Assembly: GCA_001970955.1 (NCBI GenBank)
Contig: MPUH01000079.1
Location: 52,009-116,008, forward strand
DNA: 64,000 nt
Origin: Stentor coeruleus
Lineage: Eukaryota; Ciliophora; Heterotrichea; Heterotrichida; Stentoridae
Direction of reading: 5' to 3'
The notes under the pieces are model-generated. The model saw only the letters and a program-made list of their open reading frames with translations. It was not told the DNA's origin and made no database searches. How positions within the stretch are numbered: the stretch's first letter is position 1; each line of letters starts with the position of its first letter. Made by a program: the position numbers and the translations under genes. Of this stretch, positions 41,110 through 50,135 are shown piece after piece.

Positions 41110-43992
41110 CTATTGAGAAGCTTTAAAACTCTGAAGCATTTCACTAAGAGCTTTTTGGAATTCCTGCTGTCTCTTATAAAATGGACAGTTATTAGCGCAC
41201 ATGACTGGATTTTTTAAATTTTTTCTTCTATTCATAGCCCCACATGTGCAAACAGCAGGGATATCTTCAGTGAATTTTTCTTTCATTTGATCCCTAACCA
41301 TAGTTTTAAGCGCTGCACTAAAACGAAGTTGTTCCAAATGTCTTGTCGCATAATTCAACTCTTTAACTTTTGGTTCTTCTGGAGGGTCTTTTTTCAGCAC
41401 ACTTTTCGGGGATTTACTAGACTTACGTGAACGGGGTTTCTCATTTTTAGATGTAGTTTGGGGTATTACAGGACCACATTGTTTTTTCATATTATCAACA
41501 CTGGCAAAACGTAATTTTTTCGATGATTTTGCTTTATTTTCTTCATCTTTAGTTGATTTTTTATATGAATCATCTGCTGGTTTTGATTTTAGGAAAATGT
41601 TTTTACCAGCTGAACGCGCTCTTGTTAGATCTTTTGCTGAGTAATACTCGTGAATATCAGCGATTTTTCTAACTAGTTCGACTCGAAGTGATTTTTCATC
41701 GAATTCTTTTGAGTTCCATTTTTCTTTGAACTTTTCTCTTGATACTTTTATTTTTGCTGTAACTTTTGCTTGTGCTTGCTCGATTTCATGATCTGCAATT
41801 GAATGTTTGATTTTTGCACTCATTGCTAAAAGAGCGGTTTGAGTATTTGTTAAGACTGATGTTACTATTGGGGATAAAGCTGTACAGGGACGACCAAATA
41901 TTTGCTTGTTTTTTGGGTTGGATTGAGATTGAGAGTCTTCGATTAGTTGGATTTTGTTCTCGTAGATAAAGTCTAGACCTTCTGATTTTTCGGGGCTTGA
42001 TTTTGTTGGGGAAGTTTTTGATTTGTGTTTTTTGGATTCTTCTGGACTATCTTCGTCAGCGTTTTTTTTGGATTTTTTAGAGTTTTTGGGTTTGTTTGGC
42101 GATTCTTCAGCAGAGTCGTTTTTGCATTTTTCTTTTGTTGGACTTTTTTCATCATCAGCTGATTCTGTTAGTTTAGATTTTTTATTTTTTTTATCTTTTT
42201 TGTCTTTTTTACCTTTTTTGTCTTTGTTAGCTTTTTCATCAGGACTTTCGCTTTCACCTAAAGATTCACTTTGCTTGTCTTTTTTATTTTTGTTTTTTTT
42301 ATCCTTTTTGTCTTTTTTCTTACCTTTCTCATCAGGACTTTCACTTTCACCTAAAGATTCGCTTTGCTTGTCTTTTTTATTTTTGCTTTTTTTATCCTTT
42401 TTGTTTTTTTTCTTGCCTTTCTCATCAGGGCTTTCACTTTCTTCTACAGACTCATTTTGTTTATCTTTTTTCTTTTTATCTTTTTTATTTTTTTTGTCTT
42501 TATTTTTACCTTTCTCATCAGGACTTATATCCTCCTCTGCAGATTCACTTTTTTTATTTTTATTTTTTTTATCCTTTTTCTTACCTTTTTCATCAGGACT
42601 TTCACTTTCCCCAAATGATTCGCTTTCTTTATCTTTTTTCCCCTTCTTATTTTTCTTATCTTTTTTCTCTTTTTTCTTTCCTTTTTCATCTGGACTTTCA
42701 CTTTCTCCAAATGATTCACTCATCATATCCTTATTTTTCCTTTTAACCTGATCATCACTATCCTCATCTTCAAAGCTCACTTTACCTTTCTTCTTTTTCT
42801 TATCTTTCTTATCCCCTTCTTCATCATCTTCAGTATCTTTATTTTTTTTCTTATCTTTTTTATTTTTTTTCTCTTTTTTTCCTGATTTGCCTCCTAATTC
42901 CTCATTGCTATCTTCTCCTTCAAGTTCTTTTCTTTTCTTTTTTTCATAAAACCCTTCAATTTCTTCTTTTATTTCTTCTAAACCCTCACTAGAAAGTTCT
43001 AATGATTTTGCATTACCGCTTGAAAAACCGTATTTAGGCATACTACCTGAAAGATATGATGAATATTTGTAGGAACCTGGCATATGTTCTGTTGATCCTA
43101 AATTTTTTTTAGCCCCAGCTAATTCTTGTAAATCTTTATTTCCAGCAGTTGAAAATTTAGGAGCCCCTGCAAAATTATTATTTTTCTGAGATTCAGATTG
43201 TTTTTTACTGTTTTCTGAGTTTTTATCTTTAGAATCTTTGTTTTTGGTTTCTTTTGATTTCTTCCCATCTTTGCTTTGTTTATTTTTTGGGTCTTTTTTT
43301 TCTGATTTATCTTTTCCTTCTTTTTTATCCTCTTTATTACCTTTGTCCTCTTTATCGCTTTTTTCCTTTTTATTGCCTTTTTCCTTTTTTTCTTTTTTAT
43401 CTTTCTTTTTAGAGCCTTCTTCGTCGGTTTTTTTAGATTTATTCTCTTTATCATCTTTATTTTTCTTATCAAATTTCTCTTTTTTGTTATCTTTATTTTC
43501 TTCTCTCGCCCCTGGTGAAGATTCTCCTTTTCCTTTACCTTTTTTATTTGGGCTCTCATCTTCGTCGTCTCCAAATTCCCCATCTACAATTTCAAAACCT
43601 TGACAAGCACCAACTTTAGTTGACACACACTCTTCCTTTATCCGATTAAATTTTTGCGCAATGTCATCAATTTCTTGTTGAACTTCTTGTTTGTTTTGAA
43701 TTTTCATCATCCTAACACGGTCTTGAGTTTTCTTCATAAAATCTTCAACTTTCTGAGCTTTCATCTGAGCTCTTTGCCAAGCAACTTGTTCCTCCCTAAT
43801 AGCACTTTCACCAGCTAAAGGTATATATCCAAGTGAAGCACTTACAGAAAAAGCTTTACAGCGGTTCAAAGGTATATTTGATCTCAAATCAACTTTTCTT
43901 GATGGCTCAAGAGGTAATGAGATACTCTCAGCAAGCTCATTGCTGTTATACTTCTTAGGTTTTTCAAGCAAATTTTGGGTTGATTTAATCAT
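41110..43992 (-). CDS. Giant Lys/Glu/Ser-rich repeat protein, 960 aa
   Basis: One uninterrupted frame. The N-terminal 150 residues are an ordinary helical region. Residues about 155-640 are extreme low complexity built of K, E, D and S, with about seven imperfect repeats of the unit SESxGESESPDEKGKKKDKK (roughly 42220-42720). Residues 660-890 are mixed. The C-terminus contains a conserved-looking Cys cluster: CTCGAMNRR...VMCANNCPFYKRQQEF, which could bind zinc or be a family signature. I do not recognise the family. High charge and repeat structure suggest a disordered scaffold. The repeat block is also a likely place for assembly error or length polymorphism. Confidence 0.8.
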   Translation of the reverse strand: MIKSTQNLLEKPKKYNSNELAESISLPLEPSRKVDLRSNIPLNRCKAFSVSASLGYIPLAGESAIREEQVAWQRAQMKAQKVEDFMKKTQDRVRMMKIQNKQEVQQEIDDIAQKFNRIKEECVSTKVGACQGFEIVDGEFGDDEDESPNKKGKGKGESSPGAREENKDNKKEKFDKKNKDDKENKSKKTDEEGSKKKDKKEKKEKGNKKEKSDKEDKGNKEDKKEGKDKSEKKDPKNKQSKDGKKSKETKNKDSKDKNSENSKKQSESQKNNNFAGAPKFSTAGNKDLQELAGAKKNLGSTEHMPGSYKYSSYLSGSMPKYGFSSGNAKSLELSSEGLEEIKEEIEGFYEKKKRKELEGEDSNEELGGKSGKKEKKNKKDKKKNKDTEDDEEGDKKDKKKKKGKVSFEDEDSDDQVKRKNKDMMSESFGESESPDEKGKKKEKKDKKNKKGKKDKESESFGESESPDEKGKKKDKKNKNKKSESAEEDISPDEKGKNKDKKNKKDKKKKDKQNESVEESESPDEKGKKKNKKDKKSKNKKDKQSESLGESESPDEKGKKKDKKDKKNKNKKDKQSESLGESESPDEKANKDKKGKKDKKDKKNKKSKLTESADDEKSPTKEKCKNDSAEESPNKPKNSKKSKKNADEDSPEESKKHKSKTSPTKSSPEKSEGLDFIYENKIQLIEDSQSQSNPKNKQIFGRPCTALSPIVTSVLTNTQTALLAMSAKIKHSIADHEIEQAQAKVTAKIKVSREKFKEKWNSKEFDEKSLRVELVRKIADIHEYYSAKDLTRARSAGKNIFLKSKPADDSYKKSTKDEENKAKSSKKLRFASVDNMKKQCGPVIPQTTSKNEKPRSRKSSKSPKSVLKKDPPEEPKVKELNYATRHLEQLRFSAALKTMVRDQMKEKFTEDIPAVCTCGAMNRRKNLKNPVMCANNCPFYKRQQEFQKALSEMLQSFKASQ
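42220..42720 (-). repeat. In-frame tandem repeats encoding SESPDEKGKKKDKK units
   Basis: About seven degenerate units of 60-100 bp, each encoding an acidic SExxESESPDEKG segment followed by a Lys-rich run. The nucleotide copies share long matches, implying recent expansion. Confidence 0.8.
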
Positions 43993-44076
43993 CTTTATTA
44001 TTATGGGTTGAGCGGAATTCTTAGATTTAAATATGGTTGTGGTCCTTGTAATTTTCCGGGTTTTATATATTTTAAA

Positions 44077-45343
44077 ATGTCAATGGAAAAGGCATTACTG
44101 CAACAGAAGATTGAATTTCTTGAGATGGAGATAGAAGAAGCAAGAAGACGTGAAGAAAACCTTAAAAAGGTAAATAATTCACTTATGCAGGCTCTTAGTA
44201 ATGAGCCAACAGTTTTGAAAGATCAAACTATGGTAGAATTGCAAAAAACTAACGACCAGTACGCCTTTGAGTTGAATTGTTTGANTGAAAGATCAAACTA
44301 TGGTAGAATTGCAAAAAACTAACGACCAGTACGCCTTTGAGTTGAATTGTTTGAAAAAGAAGTATAAAGAAGAAGTTACAGCTTTAGACAAACAGATGCA
44401 AGATTTGTTTTTAGCTAAAAAGGAACTGCAGATTGATTTGAAACATCAAAAAACTGCTAATGAGTCAGAAAAGTATGAATTACTATCAATTATTAAACAG
44501 TTAGAGACTGAAAAACTTGCTTTAGAAAAAACTTTGAGTAAAATGCAAGAAGATGAGCCAAGATTTGATGCTGCGCTTACCGAAAAAAATAGAATGGACA
44601 AGTTTAGAGTGAGTATCGAAAAAAATCTGGGTGAAAGCAGGAGGTCTATTAATAAAGAAAATGATGCATTAAAAGGAAGACTTGAAATTTTGTCTACGAA
44701 GCTAAAGACCAAAAAAGAGAAAATAAAGAAACTTAAAGAAAAGACTATTGAGAAATCTTTAAGAATGAAATTAGAAGAATTAGAAGAAGAGCTTGAAACC
44801 TACAAAATAATATGCAAAAAACAAGTACCGATTTCCAAACAGCAAGAAACAGAAAAGGCTCTAAAAAAAGAGCTAGACGATGCTTATTACGCAATAGAAA
44901 GACTTAGAAAATCCGGTAACGACAAATCCACAAACGAACTAAAAAACATAATAACCCGAAAAGATGTTGAAATTAAAGAGCTCCGAGAAAAACTAAACTC
45001 AATGAACTCAGATATCGAAAAACTTACAGCCGAACTCAACAAATCAACCCTAAAACTCCAACAAAACGAAATTTACTGGGCAATGTCTGATGAAAAAAGG
45101 TCAGAAATTGAACTTGCCCTAAAAAACGAGATAAAATTCCTCATAGGAAAACTCCTCAAAGCAAAAAGTAAAATCGGTCCTGAAAACGACTGCAATGAAA
45201 CAACAAAAAGTAGCATGATCACAACAGTTCGTAGCAAATCAGTTAAAAAATCCTTAAACTCCAATAAAATGATTTCCCCTTTAGACCTTAGTGCAATAAC
45301 AAGATCTGATTCCCCATTTTGTTTATCTCATATAGATATATAA
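44077..45343 (+). CDS. Coiled-coil protein, about 398 aa after collapsing a duplication
   Basis: Starts at ATG 44077 (MSMEKALLQQKIEFLEMEIEE). An N at 44285 lies between two 69-bp copies (44216-44284 and 44286-44354); the 70-base insertion shifts the frame, and removing it gives 1197 nt, exactly 399 codons. The whole protein is coiled coil, with Glu/Lys/Leu heptads and a basic Ser-rich tail. The N-terminal QQKIEFLEMEIEEARRREE segment recalls a block found in many ciliate proteins, often at the C-terminus of guanylate-binding-protein-like GTPases; no GTPase domain is present here. The next + gene begins 33 bp after the stop. Confidence 0.78.
44216..44354. repeat. 69-bp duplication around N44285 (assembly overlap)
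   Basis: Bases 44216-44284 recur exactly at 44286-44354 and split the coiled-coil gene. Confidence 0.93.
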
Positions 45344-45376
45344 TCAAAAAACTAGTAATATTTTTAATATAATTTT

Positions 45377-45778
45377 ATGAGGAGGAAAAAAAGATATGGG
45401 GTTTATTCAAATAAAACTATTCGAAGATGTGGATGTAGTCATGAAATATGTGATGTATGCAAATCTGTTTGTAAAGTATGTTATGATAAAGCGATTGTTG
45501 ATCCTAAGAGTATAGCTGAAAATCATCTTGAGATGAGAAATAGGAAAATAAAACTTTATAAGGTTGGAGTTGGGTCTTTGTTACCTGGGAAAAAATTTGT
45601 TTATTATAATGAAAATAGGCATGGAATTAGAAAATATTCACCTTGGGGTCCACCTAATTTTTATAAGAGGAAACTGGAAAATTATAATGAAGGGTGGAGA
45701 CAGATTAAGGAGATGGATTTAGAAGATGAGCTTTTGTTTTTTATTAGGAAGAGAGAGAGGTGCTCTGAGAATTTTTGA
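45377..45778 (+). CDS. Small Cys-rich protein, 133 aa
   Basis: ATG 45377, TGA 45776-45778. Near the N-terminus CGCSHEICDVCKSVCKVCYD provides seven Cys and a His with CxxC spacing, suggesting a small zinc-binding knuckle, incomplete for a RING finger. The rest is basic and aromatic (YSPWGPPNFYKRKLENY). It follows the coiled-coil gene by 33 bp in the same direction; the spacing is short but similar to other pairs in this window. The function is unknown. Confidence 0.65.
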   Translation: MRRKKRYGVYSNKTIRRCGCSHEICDVCKSVCKVCYDKAIVDPKSIAENHLEMRNRKIKLYKVGVGSLLPGKKFVYYNENRHGIRKYSPWGPPNFYKRKLENYNEGWRQIKEMDLEDELLFFIRKRERCSENF

Positions 45779-46000
45779 GAGTAAGAATATGGCTAAGGAT
45801 TTTTTAGGTTGGCTTAGGTTTTTTTAAATACTTTAGGTTAAATATCCATATAAATATATTAAAAATAATCCACATCACAAATGAGCCAATTTTTCAGCAA
45901 CAAATCATATGTAACCAAAAAGCCTATCTTATATAACATTAAATACATTCAATATTTTAATTATCTATTTTATATAATAAAACTTGTACATATATCAAAA

Positions 46001-46975
46001 CTACAACAAATGTATAATATCACGAACTTCAGCTACAGACGGTCTTAACCTTTTGAATTTGCCTATCACAGAAATACTCATAGAATGTGAATTATTTCTA
46101 TAATTTTTTACCCTTTCAACAGCTTTCTTCATAGCATTACGGCTTGTTTCTGATATATTTCTCTTATCCTGAACAATTTTTTTTTCTGGAAAAAGACTTT
46201 CTACCATAATATCATGCATAGCTTTAGCACTTAATCTTCCTCCATGATATAAACTAGATCTCTAAATAAAAAATACCGGACGTTCTCTTTTATCATTAGT
46301 AACATTAATTCTTCTATAATCATCTGTAATAAGCCCAGGATCAGCTTTAACTGAATTATTCCACGCTTTAGATAAACTAGAATTACTCAATTTCTGTTCT
46401 TCACTATTATAAACTGATGAAGTAATTCTAATTAAATCACAATCTTTTTGTACTTTTGTATTACTATTCCATAAAACTGAATGTGGCCTTGAATTTATCA
46501 TCTGTTTTTTTATATCTTTTTTCCTAAAACACTGACGAAATGATTTATGAGTATAGTCTTGATCTTTTATTCTAAGGATATTCTTCATATTATCATAACA
46601 TGTATAATCAATTTTTTTAGCTTGAGAATAATAACTTTGCTTTAATTGAGCTAAGGTTATTTCTCCATTAGCATATGATAAAGCTAGATTTGGATAGTTT
46701 GAACCCATGATTTTTGTAGCTTCTTCTTGACGACGTTGTTTTTCTAAAGTTTGATCATCTACTTTGATTTTTTGAGATGAATAGTCTTTACGATGGATTA
46801 TAGGACATTCATCATCACTTGAACTCAGATATGATGAACCACTATCTTTTGTTTCTTCTGGGTTTTTTTGTTGTTTATGTTTGAGGGTGGGCTTATATTT
46901 TTGCATGATAACTTTTAAGATCTTTTCATGGGATTTCGAGAAGAGTTTTTTGAATTTGTTTGCTTTAGCGTCCAT
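46001..46975 (-). CDS. Hypothetical basic protein (1 intron), 319 aa
   Basis: Exons 46975-46277 and 46261-46001 join across a 15-nt intron (GTATTTTTTATTTAG on the minus strand), giving KRERP-RSSLYHGGRLSAKAM. The protein is basic and Ser/Asn-rich with helical patches, without a recognised domain. The phosphosite-like SSYLSSSDDECP near residue 48 fits a casein-kinase-2 target. The reading frame on both sides, ATG at 46975 and canonical intron support the model. The 3' exon would otherwise look like a separate 72-aa gene. Confidence 0.75.
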
Positions 46976-47244
46976 TTTTAGAAATGCTTTATATTAGATT
47001 AGAGAATTATATATCGATTTATGGATAATGAAGATTATTGTGTGAGAAAAGAATTTTATGGGGAGGTTCAGTTGGAAATTTTTGAAATATTTTTTGGGTG
47101 TTGATTTTACAAGAATATCCAAGATAAAAATCCCATTACACAAATTAATAATTATAAGCGTATCTAAATAAAAAATATATTCTGTTTTTTTTCGTATCTA
47201 TTAGTATTTTTAATACAAAATTTTAACACTAATAACTAAATAAC

Positions 47245-48900
47245 TTAATAGATAATAGTAAGTTGAGCTACCCATTGAGGCATGAAATATGCAAATATCC
47301 CATAGGTCTGAAAATCTCTTTTATCAGGCTGATCAAGTCTATAATAATACTCTAAAGAATAAAGCATTATTATAAGACCCATCATGACTATTAAAAATGC
47401 CCATACCAAAACATTATAAAATCTTGAAACTCTGTTATTAAAAGATATCATAAAAGCACCAGGAATAGCAACAACAAAAAATATATATGGGAAGAAAAAG
47501 CCTAATGAGAAATCTATAATTACTTCAGTCAATATCCCACTAAACAAAAATACAATGATTCTTGCACAACTTGGTCCGATTTTGTTATTTGTAAACCTTT
47601 GTATGTCCATAAATACATATGTATGCAACCATTCATATACAATCACACTGATTTTTCTATAAAATGTCCCAAAATCTTTTGCGTTCCACCAGTCGTCATA
47701 GAATTTCCTATCAGCAAAGTTTAAAATCTCAGCAAAAATCGAAAACCAAGAATGCATTACCGCGAAGAAAATAAGCAAAAATACCATTGTGCCAGGGAGC
47801 ATCGACCTAAACCATGATAAAAGCACCGCTTGCGAGTTGGTAATATTTTTAGAAGCTGAACGAAATTCAGGAACACAAAAAGCTTTAAAAATCACGGCTG
47901 TATACACAATTGCCCCAAAAAAATCAAACATATGAACTGATAAATTTTTCCATCTTATCGACCTGTCAATTTTTGGATATGAGTCTCTATATATTAAAGT
48001 AGGGGCAAAAAGATAATATGTAAATCTTTGAACTTCTTGGCCAAAAGGTTTTATGTTTATTTTAGGTAAAACAATATCATTAGGTTTAAGTCCAGTAGCA
48101 CTACCAGGTATAATATTTGCATATTTGTTTTTACCATTTCCATAAAGAAGTTTTTCTCTAAAATAAGAGTGCATTTTCATGGAATAACGGACCATTTCAC
48201 AAAGGACGACGAAACTGTTGGCAATGGGTAACTGATATGAAATAAACTTTGCTACAACAAATAGACCCATTAGGAATATTGATAAAACATGAAAGAAAAG
48301 GAGTAAAAAAAATGGTCTGTGGGCTTGCTGGACAATAATAACTGATGTAAAACTCCAGAAAAACATTATGATACATAAAGTGATGGCCATCTCAGGTTTA
48401 CTGAAATTAGTTGTAAAAAGATTACCACTAAGGACATCATTACTATCTAGAATATCCCTAGCCAGTTCAGCGATACCAAAATTCACTAATACTGCTAAGA
48501 AAATATTATAAATAGTTCTGAAATCTTTACTATAAAGAAGTTTCGATATTGGAGCTGATCTTTTGAGATGAACTTTTTCATAAAGGGCATTCTGAGTAGA
48601 TGTTGCGTTTTGTGAAACTTGTAAGTATTTTTGTATAGTGAAGTTTTTTGTGTCAATTTCTGAGTTGAATTTATCAAGGATTTCCGACATTTTGACTGTA
48701 AAATCATAGCGAGTCTTAGATATTCGTTCTTGGGCTAGTTCCGAGGCACGGTCTTCTAGAGTTGCTATTTTATCGTCTAGAGTTTTTAGATTAGGAGAAG
48801 GTTTTGAATTTTGTAGATTCTCAAGATCTAATAGAACTTTTGCTAGTTTTTCTTTCAGATCAGAGACTTTGTCTGAAGTATGCTGATGGTCTTCAGCCAT
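47245..48900 (-). CDS. MBOAT acyltransferase homologue (SOAT/DGAT1 type) lacking the catalytic His, 551 aa
   Basis: An N-terminal 80-residue coiled coil precedes a multi-pass membrane protein of the sterol/diacylglycerol O-acyltransferase family, ER enzymes that make steryl esters or triacylglycerol. FYDDWWNAKDFGTFYRK matches the FYxDWWN motif and VIVYEWLHTYVF the following conserved helix. The motif that should read SAxxHE (active-site His) reads FLFSGILTE: Thr replaces His in an ungapped stretch. At least eight hydrophobic helices are present. The Glu after it is retained. By family knowledge, loss of this His abolishes acyl transfer, so the protein may be non-catalytic, or the chemistry may differ. 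No intron. Confidence 0.85.
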   Translation of the reverse strand: MAEDHQHTSDKVSDLKEKLAKVLLDLENLQNSKPSPNLKTLDDKIATLEDRASELAQERISKTRYDFTVKMSEILDKFNSEIDTKNFTIQKYLQVSQNATSTQNALYEKVHLKRSAPISKLLYSKDFRTIYNIFLAVLVNFGIAELARDILDSNDVLSGNLFTTNFSKPEMAITLCIIMFFWSFTSVIIVQQAHRPFFLLLFFHVLSIFLMGLFVVAKFISYQLPIANSFVVLCEMVRYSMKMHSYFREKLLYGNGKNKYANIIPGSATGLKPNDIVLPKINIKPFGQEVQRFTYYLFAPTLIYRDSYPKIDRSIRWKNLSVHMFDFFGAIVYTAVIFKAFCVPEFRSASKNITNSQAVLLSWFRSMLPGTMVFLLIFFAVMHSWFSIFAEILNFADRKFYDDWWNAKDFGTFYRKISVIVYEWLHTYVFMDIQRFTNNKIGPSCARIIVFLFSGILTEVIIDFSLGFFFPYIFFVVAIPGAFMISFNNRVSRFYNVLVWAFLIVMMGLIIMLYSLEYYYRLDQPDKRDFQTYGIFAYFMPQWVAQLTIIY

Positions 48901-49375
48901 TTATTAGTGGTTAATTGGCATTAGGATTATCATGAGCTAATTAAGTATTTCTTGCTATTTCCTTTGAATAGTATGAATATAGTAAATTTTTGTAGTTTTT
49001 AAGGTTGAGTTTCGCGTTGAGTTTTTTTAGTTTTTAGAAAGGATTAATAATTAGTTTTTAGCTTTGTCAGAATTGGTGAATATATGAGAATTTGTTTTTT
49101 ATGAGTGATTTGGTGATGCTAAGATATAGGGAATAGTTGATTTTAATCAGGGTGTTAGAATGAGAAGAATATGCAAGTAGGCTGGATTATGAAGATGTTT
49201 TAGTATTTGAAGTAGAATGGAATTTATTAAAAGCTATAGTTGTCAGGGGGATTATGATTTTTTTTAGAATTTTTGGTTTTATATATCATATAAAGGATTA
49301 ATTAAGTATTTCGCTTTATAAATACTATTATAATAATCTGAGGATGTTATATTAAAAGCCTCTTAACAAATATAA
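48901..49375. other. Divergent spacer, no gene seen
   Basis: G/T-rich and C-poor on the + strand to about 49260. Includes a single GGGTGTTAG at about 49149. Confidence 0.55.
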
Positions 49376-49951
49376 ATGGAGTGGTTCAATAACCCAATTA
49401 GCTCAGAAATCACATATGGGGAAGAAAATGGTATATTCAGAAAAGTCGAAGTAGCCAAAGTTCATGCTGCAGGTAAAAGTGACTACTGGAGGAAATCTCA
49501 TTATGGCTTTATAAGAGATAATGGTCATTTTCTATACGATCGAATTACTGGGGACTTTGAAGTTTCTGTTAGGGTTATTGGCAAATATAGAGAAATTTAT
49601 GATCAAGGTGGGTTTATGGTAAGAGAAAATGAAGAAAATTGGATAAAAGCTGGTATTGAATATGTTGATGGAATACAAAATGTTAGTGCTGTCGTCACAA
49701 GGGATTACTCAGATTGGTCAGTTGTTGGGATGAAAAAAGAAAACCCTCCTGAGTCAATTGTCTTTAAAATGACCATGAAACAAGGATCTTTTGAGATATT
49801 TTATTCACTTGATGGGGCTGAATTTATCATGTATAGGACTGGGTTTTTGACTAGTAATCCTAATCTTCAGGTTGGGATAATGTGTGCTTCTCCTAATTCT
49901 GAAGATGGGTTTGAGATTGAGTTTAGAGATTATAAGCTAAGAATTTTATAA
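49376..49951 (+). CDS. DUF1349 (REE1-like) protein, 191 aa
   Basis: A full-length DUF1349 domain: an N-terminal WFNNP start, YGFIRDNGHFLYDRITGDFEVSVRV, then YDQGGFMVRENEENWIKAGIEY and WSVVG, in the order found in bacterial and fungal members, including yeast regulation-of-enolase protein 1. The fold is a concanavalin-like beta-sandwich predicted to bind carbohydrate or act as a small cytosolic scaffold; no catalytic role is known. No signal peptide, no intron. Its bacterial/fungal distribution makes lateral acquisition possible, but codon use looks local. Confidence 0.88.
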   Translation: MEWFNNPISSEITYGEENGIFRKVEVAKVHAAGKSDYWRKSHYGFIRDNGHFLYDRITGDFEVSVRVIGKYREIYDQGGFMVRENEENWIKAGIEYVDGIQNVSAVVTRDYSDWSVVGMKKENPPESIVFKMTMKQGSFEIFYSLDGAEFIMYRTGFLTSNPNLQVGIMCASPNSEDGFEIEFRDYKLRIL

Positions 49952-50135
49952 AAGGCTAAGTTTTTTTTTTATGTATAGGATAATATGCTTAGAATTATGT
50001 AAAATATTGTGAAGATTTTATGATTACCAAAGAGAATATTTTATAACATTTATTTTACACTTAAATATTAAATCTATCTAATCATAATTCACAACAAAAA
50101 GTCATCCAATTCATTTAAAAAAAAAACAGAAATTA

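Noticed and set aside
42023-42751. Long + strand frame opposite the Lys/Glu-rich gene
   Set aside because: It is the Phe/Leu/Ser-rich complement of a low-complexity coding sequence, with no independent support.
32-44354. Numerous direct repeats of 24-175 bp that could be taken for mobile-element footprints or tandem repeats
   Set aside because: Each pair flanks exactly one N, has no shared motif with the others, and collapsing it restores reading frames; these are assembly overlaps.
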